A stretch of DNA of 7,437 nucleotides from Nitrosospira sp. (GTDB lineage: Bacteria; Pseudomonadota; Gammaproteobacteria; Burkholderiales; Nitrosomonadaceae). The notes below the pieces were generated by a model that was not told the DNA's origin, made no database searches, and worked only from the letters and a program-made list of their open reading frames with translations. The stretch lies in contig JAKDLC010000094.1 of assembly GCA_030453055.1 (NCBI GenBank), positions 1 to 7,437 on the forward strand, in the 5' to 3' direction. This document shows, in pieces, positions 5,787-7,437 of this stretch (position 1 is the first letter of the stretch; each line of letters begins with the position of its first letter). The position numbers and the translations under genes are program-made.

Positions 5787-6755
5787 GTGAAAAAAACGAT
5801 AAATTTGGGGAATACTTGGCATCAGGTTTTTAACTTTTTCGTGCGTCTGCAGCTAAAGGCGGCTATTCCTGCAGAATTTGATTTACGTGAGGGAACCCTT
5901 CCCCCTGAACTGGACCCTCACATTTACCGGCGATTGCATAAAGACCTTGCTCACATGGATGACAACCAGTTGCTTGAGCACTATAACCGCTACGGAAAGC
6001 CTGAAGGTCGTGTATCCAATGGATTAGTAACGCGCAAACAGTTCGCTTCGCTGGTTACCCATGAAATGCGGGCGTTGGAGATTGGCCCCCTCGCAGCCCC
6101 GCTGTTACACGGTGATAATGTTTCGTATTGCGATATCCTGGACCGGGACGGATTAAAAAAACGTGCTGGAGAATTTGGATTGAATCCTGATTCTGTACCG
6201 CACATTCATCACGTTCTTGGACCGCAAGGACTTGATGGTTTTACGGGGGAGTTTGATGCAATCCTGAGCAGCCATTGCATAGAGCATCAGCCCAACTTAG
6301 TCCATCACCTTCAGCAGGTGCAGCGCAAACTAAAAAATGACGGCGGACGTTACTTTATTTTGATCCCCGATAAACGCTACTGCTTTGACAAACACATTGC
6401 CCCATCGACAATAGCTGATGCTATACAAGCGTATGAGGAACAGAGGGTGGTGCACACTCTTCGCAGTGTTATCGAGGCCTATTCGTCAACTACTCATAAT
6501 AACCCACGCAAGCATTGGCGCACGCTTGACGCCGAGCATCACTTCATCGATGTGGAAAAAGTGAGAAATGCAATAAACGATTGGCGCAACGCGAAGGGCC
6601 GCTATATGGACGTTCATGCATGGTATTTGACCCCCGACAGTTTTAAGGAGATCATCGGCTTACTTCGTTCTCTGAACCTGATCACTCTTACAATTGAGCG
6701 GATTTACAGCACACGATTCGAGTCAAATGAATTTTGGGCTGTTCTAAAAAATTGA
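5787..6755 (+). CDS. SAM-dependent methyltransferase with N-terminal HYxxxGxxEGR module
   Basis: This 322-residue protein is predicted to be a class I SAM-dependent methyltransferase, probably acting on a glycan or lipid-linked intermediate. Motif I is ALEIGPLAAPLL (96-107), with the acidic residue of motif II in YCDILDRDGL (114-123). The motif IV region is FDAILSSHCIEHQPNLVHHL (156-175), followed by GGRYFILIPDKRYCFD (186-201). The C-terminal half has a histidine-rich stretch (DAEHHFIDVEKV, 248-259) and WYLTPDSFKEII, seen in methyltransferases whose product is a sugar-linked group, but its role is unknown to me. Before the catalytic fold, residues 42-76 read DPHIYRRLHKDLAHMD, then LLEHYNRYGKPEGR. 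This short module recurs ahead of catalytic domains in polysaccharide-locus proteins. The start is GTG at 5787, with only a weak purine stretch upstream. A repeat cluster separates it from the fkbM-type gene, so it may have its own promoter. Confidence 0.82.
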   Translation: MKKTINLGNTWHQVFNFFVRLQLKAAIPAEFDLREGTLPPELDPHIYRRLHKDLAHMDDNQLLEHYNRYGKPEGRVSNGLVTRKQFASLVTHEMRALEIGPLAAPLLHGDNVSYCDILDRDGLKKRAGEFGLNPDSVPHIHHVLGPQGLDGFTGEFDAILSSHCIEHQPNLVHHLQQVQRKLKNDGGRYFILIPDKRYCFDKHIAPSTIADAIQAYEEQRVVHTLRSVIEAYSSTTHNNPRKHWRTLDAEHHFIDVEKVRNAINDWRNAKGRYMDVHAWYLTPDSFKEIIGLLRSLNLITLTIERIYSTRFESNEFWAVLKN

Positions 6756-6781
6756 TTGGACGCACTGTGCCCGAAGATCAG

Positions 6782-6949
6782 CTAGCAGCCTGTCGGACTT
6801 GAAGAATCGAAGCGAAAAAGTGACTGGGCGAGGACAGATTTTGACGATTTTGAAAGCCAATAGTTGTTCTATTGACCGAAAAAGCGGCGAAATATGGACC
6901 GGCCAGACGCTTTTGCAGCCGATTTCCTTTAAGTCCGACAGGCTGCTAG
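6782..6949. mobile_element. 168-bp MITE-like element with 19-bp perfect terminal inverted repeats
   Basis: CTAGCAGCCTGTCGGACTT at 6782-6800 recurs as a perfect reverse complement at 6931-6949. Weaker complementarity continues inwards for about 30 bases on each side, through an AATCG and a CTGG stretch. Near the middle, CAATAG at 6858-6863 and CTATTG at 6869-6874 form a small internal hairpin. There is no coding capacity. CTAG at both ends could be a target duplication, as IS5-type transposases make at YTAR sites, but CTAG is itself palindromic and may simply belong to the repeat. It lies between two convergent genes, where it could also act as a two-way terminator. A partial copy sits at 4557-4594. 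Confidence 0.78.
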
Positions 6950-7017
6950 ACTAGGGGCAGGCTCTGGGCTATTGCTGTACTAAAGTGCCACCTATTTAAT
7001 TATCTGGATTTTCTGGG

Positions 7018-7350
7018 TTATGTATGTACGCTCTCAACAAAACGCGGCCGCCCACGTATCTTATTTACTTCCTGTGCAACGAAGTCCGGTTGACGTTCAA
7101 TCAGGTTTAAAAGTATTCGCGCTGGACCTTCTGGCTTTCGTTTGCCATGTTCCCAATTCCGAACCGTCCCTACAGACAGGCCGTAGACTTCCGCAAACTT
7201 ATCCTGAGATAAACCCAAACGATCACGTATCCTTTTAACGTCAATATCTGGTACAGCGACTTCTACGGTTTCCAACGCTACCCGACCTTGTTTGTAATCG
7301 GCAACTTCCTTGATTCCTGCAATTAAACTTTTCGCCGTGACATCAGCCAT
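7018..7350 (-). CDS. XRE-type helix-turn-helix antitoxin-like regulator (HigA/NadS-like)
   Basis: This 110-residue DNA-binding protein is probably the antitoxin and autorepressor of a type II toxin-antitoxin pair. After an N-terminal segment typical of the family (SLIAGIKEVADYKQGR, then VEVAVPDIDVKRIR), the helix-turn-helix reads LGLSQDKFAEVYGLSVGTVR (about residues 45-64), followed by NWEHGKRKPEGPARILL. This order, with VxVPxxDVxxIR just before the HTH and RNWExGxRxPxGPAR after it, is characteristic of HigA/NadS-like antitoxins. The frame is open further upstream, with TTG at 7368 and ATG at 7362, but ATG at 7350 has a strong GGAGG five bases before it and gives the expected N-terminus MADVTAKSL. 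The probable toxin tail ends 18 bases upstream on the same strand. A stand-alone regulator is the alternative, since the toxin is mostly outside the window. Confidence 0.8.
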   Translation of the reverse strand: MADVTAKSLIAGIKEVADYKQGRVALETVEVAVPDIDVKRIRDRLGLSQDKFAEVYGLSVGTVRNWEHGKRKPEGPARILLNLIERQPDFVAQEVNKIRGRPRFVESVHT

Positions 7351-7355
7351 TTTGG

Positions 7356-7360
7356 CCTCC
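7356..7360 (-). promoter_or_regulatory. Strong Shine-Dalgarno sequence deciding the antitoxin start
   Basis: GGAGG on the minus strand lies five bases before the ATG at 7350. It is the clearest ribosome binding site in the window and selects this start over the TTG at 7368 and the ATG at 7362, the latter overlapping it too closely to use it. Confidence 0.75.
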
Positions 7361-7368
7361 ATATTCAA

Positions 7369-7437
7369 TTAAGGACCCATCAGAGCTTCTTGCAAAAGTC
7401 CCTGAGCGAGCAGCCGCGATTTAGTGTGGCTCGCTGC
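7369..7437 (-). CDS. Partial: C-terminal tail of a probable RelE/HigB-like toxin
   Basis: An open frame enters from the right edge and ends at TAA 7371-7369, 18 bases before the antitoxin-like start. Its last 22 residues end in KSRLLAQGLLQEALMGP. This resembles the C-terminal tails of RelE/HigB-like toxins paired with HigA/NadS-type antitoxins, which often end in a short helix followed by an A-x-G-x-L-x-E pattern. The toxin-first order and short spacing also fit that arrangement. Only the tail is visible and the match is short, so the call depends mostly on context. No catalytic residue is in view. A perfect seven-base inverted repeat (AGCGAGC at 7405-7411, GCTCGCT at 7429-7435) lies inside it and has no assigned role. 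Confidence 0.5.
   Translation of the reverse strand, partial: AASHTKSRLLAQGLLQEALMGP

Noticed and set aside
5463..6949. CRISPR array from repeated short sequences
   Set aside because: The repeats are inverted ends of two different elements, not evenly spaced direct repeats with unique spacers.
7020..7238. 72-codon plus-strand frame opposite the helix-turn-helix gene
   Set aside because: It lies entirely antisense to the antitoxin-like gene and has no supporting feature.

Overview
The window looks like part of a surface-polysaccharide (O-antigen or capsule type) accessory region in a proteobacterium. I lean towards a beta- or gammaproteobacterium, because of the family mix, the moderate GC content and the short palindromic repeats, but nothing here fixes the taxon. 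It carries sugar-modifying, glycosyl-transferring and methyl-transferring genes, several short inverted-repeat elements, two broken genes, and the edge of a probable toxin-antitoxin pair. The sequence shows no rRNA, tRNA, CRISPR array or intact transposase gene.

Layout. The left part (about 146-3122) is transcribed leftwards. In transcription order it holds the 3' remnant of a methyltransferase (3122-2898), a DegT-type sugar aminotransferase closely resembling VioA (2852-1740), a hexapeptide-repeat acyltransferase of VioB type starting two bases after the aminotransferase stop (1737-1168), and a glycosyltransferase-like protein (1081-146). Together these suggest synthesis of dTDP-4-acetamido-4,6-dideoxyglucose (N-acetylviosamine) and possibly its transfer. 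The genes that make the dTDP-4-keto-6-deoxyglucose precursor are not in view.

The right part (3167-6755) is transcribed rightwards. It holds the 3' remnant of a family-4 glycosyltransferase (3167-3508), an intact family-2 glycosyltransferase (3595-4560), an FkbM-family methyltransferase (4696-5466) and a second SAM-dependent methyltransferase with a short N-terminal accessory module (5787-6755). The two remnants lie back to back and both lack their N-termini, so about 3123-3167 is probably an old rearrangement scar.

Short repeats separate the rightward genes. The family-2 glycosyltransferase stop codon lies in the left end of a partial element (4557-4594), a full copy of which sits at 6782-6949. 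The fkbM stop codon lies at the outer edge of a different, nearly full-length palindromic element (5463-5631), followed by a third, partial end (5647-5688). The right edge (7018-7437) carries a leftward helix-turn-helix antitoxin-like gene, preceded by what looks like the C-terminal tail of its RelE/HigB-like toxin. These genes probably act at the cytoplasmic face of the inner membrane, assembling and decorating a glycan. The repeats and broken genes indicate a mosaic, actively reshuffled locus.
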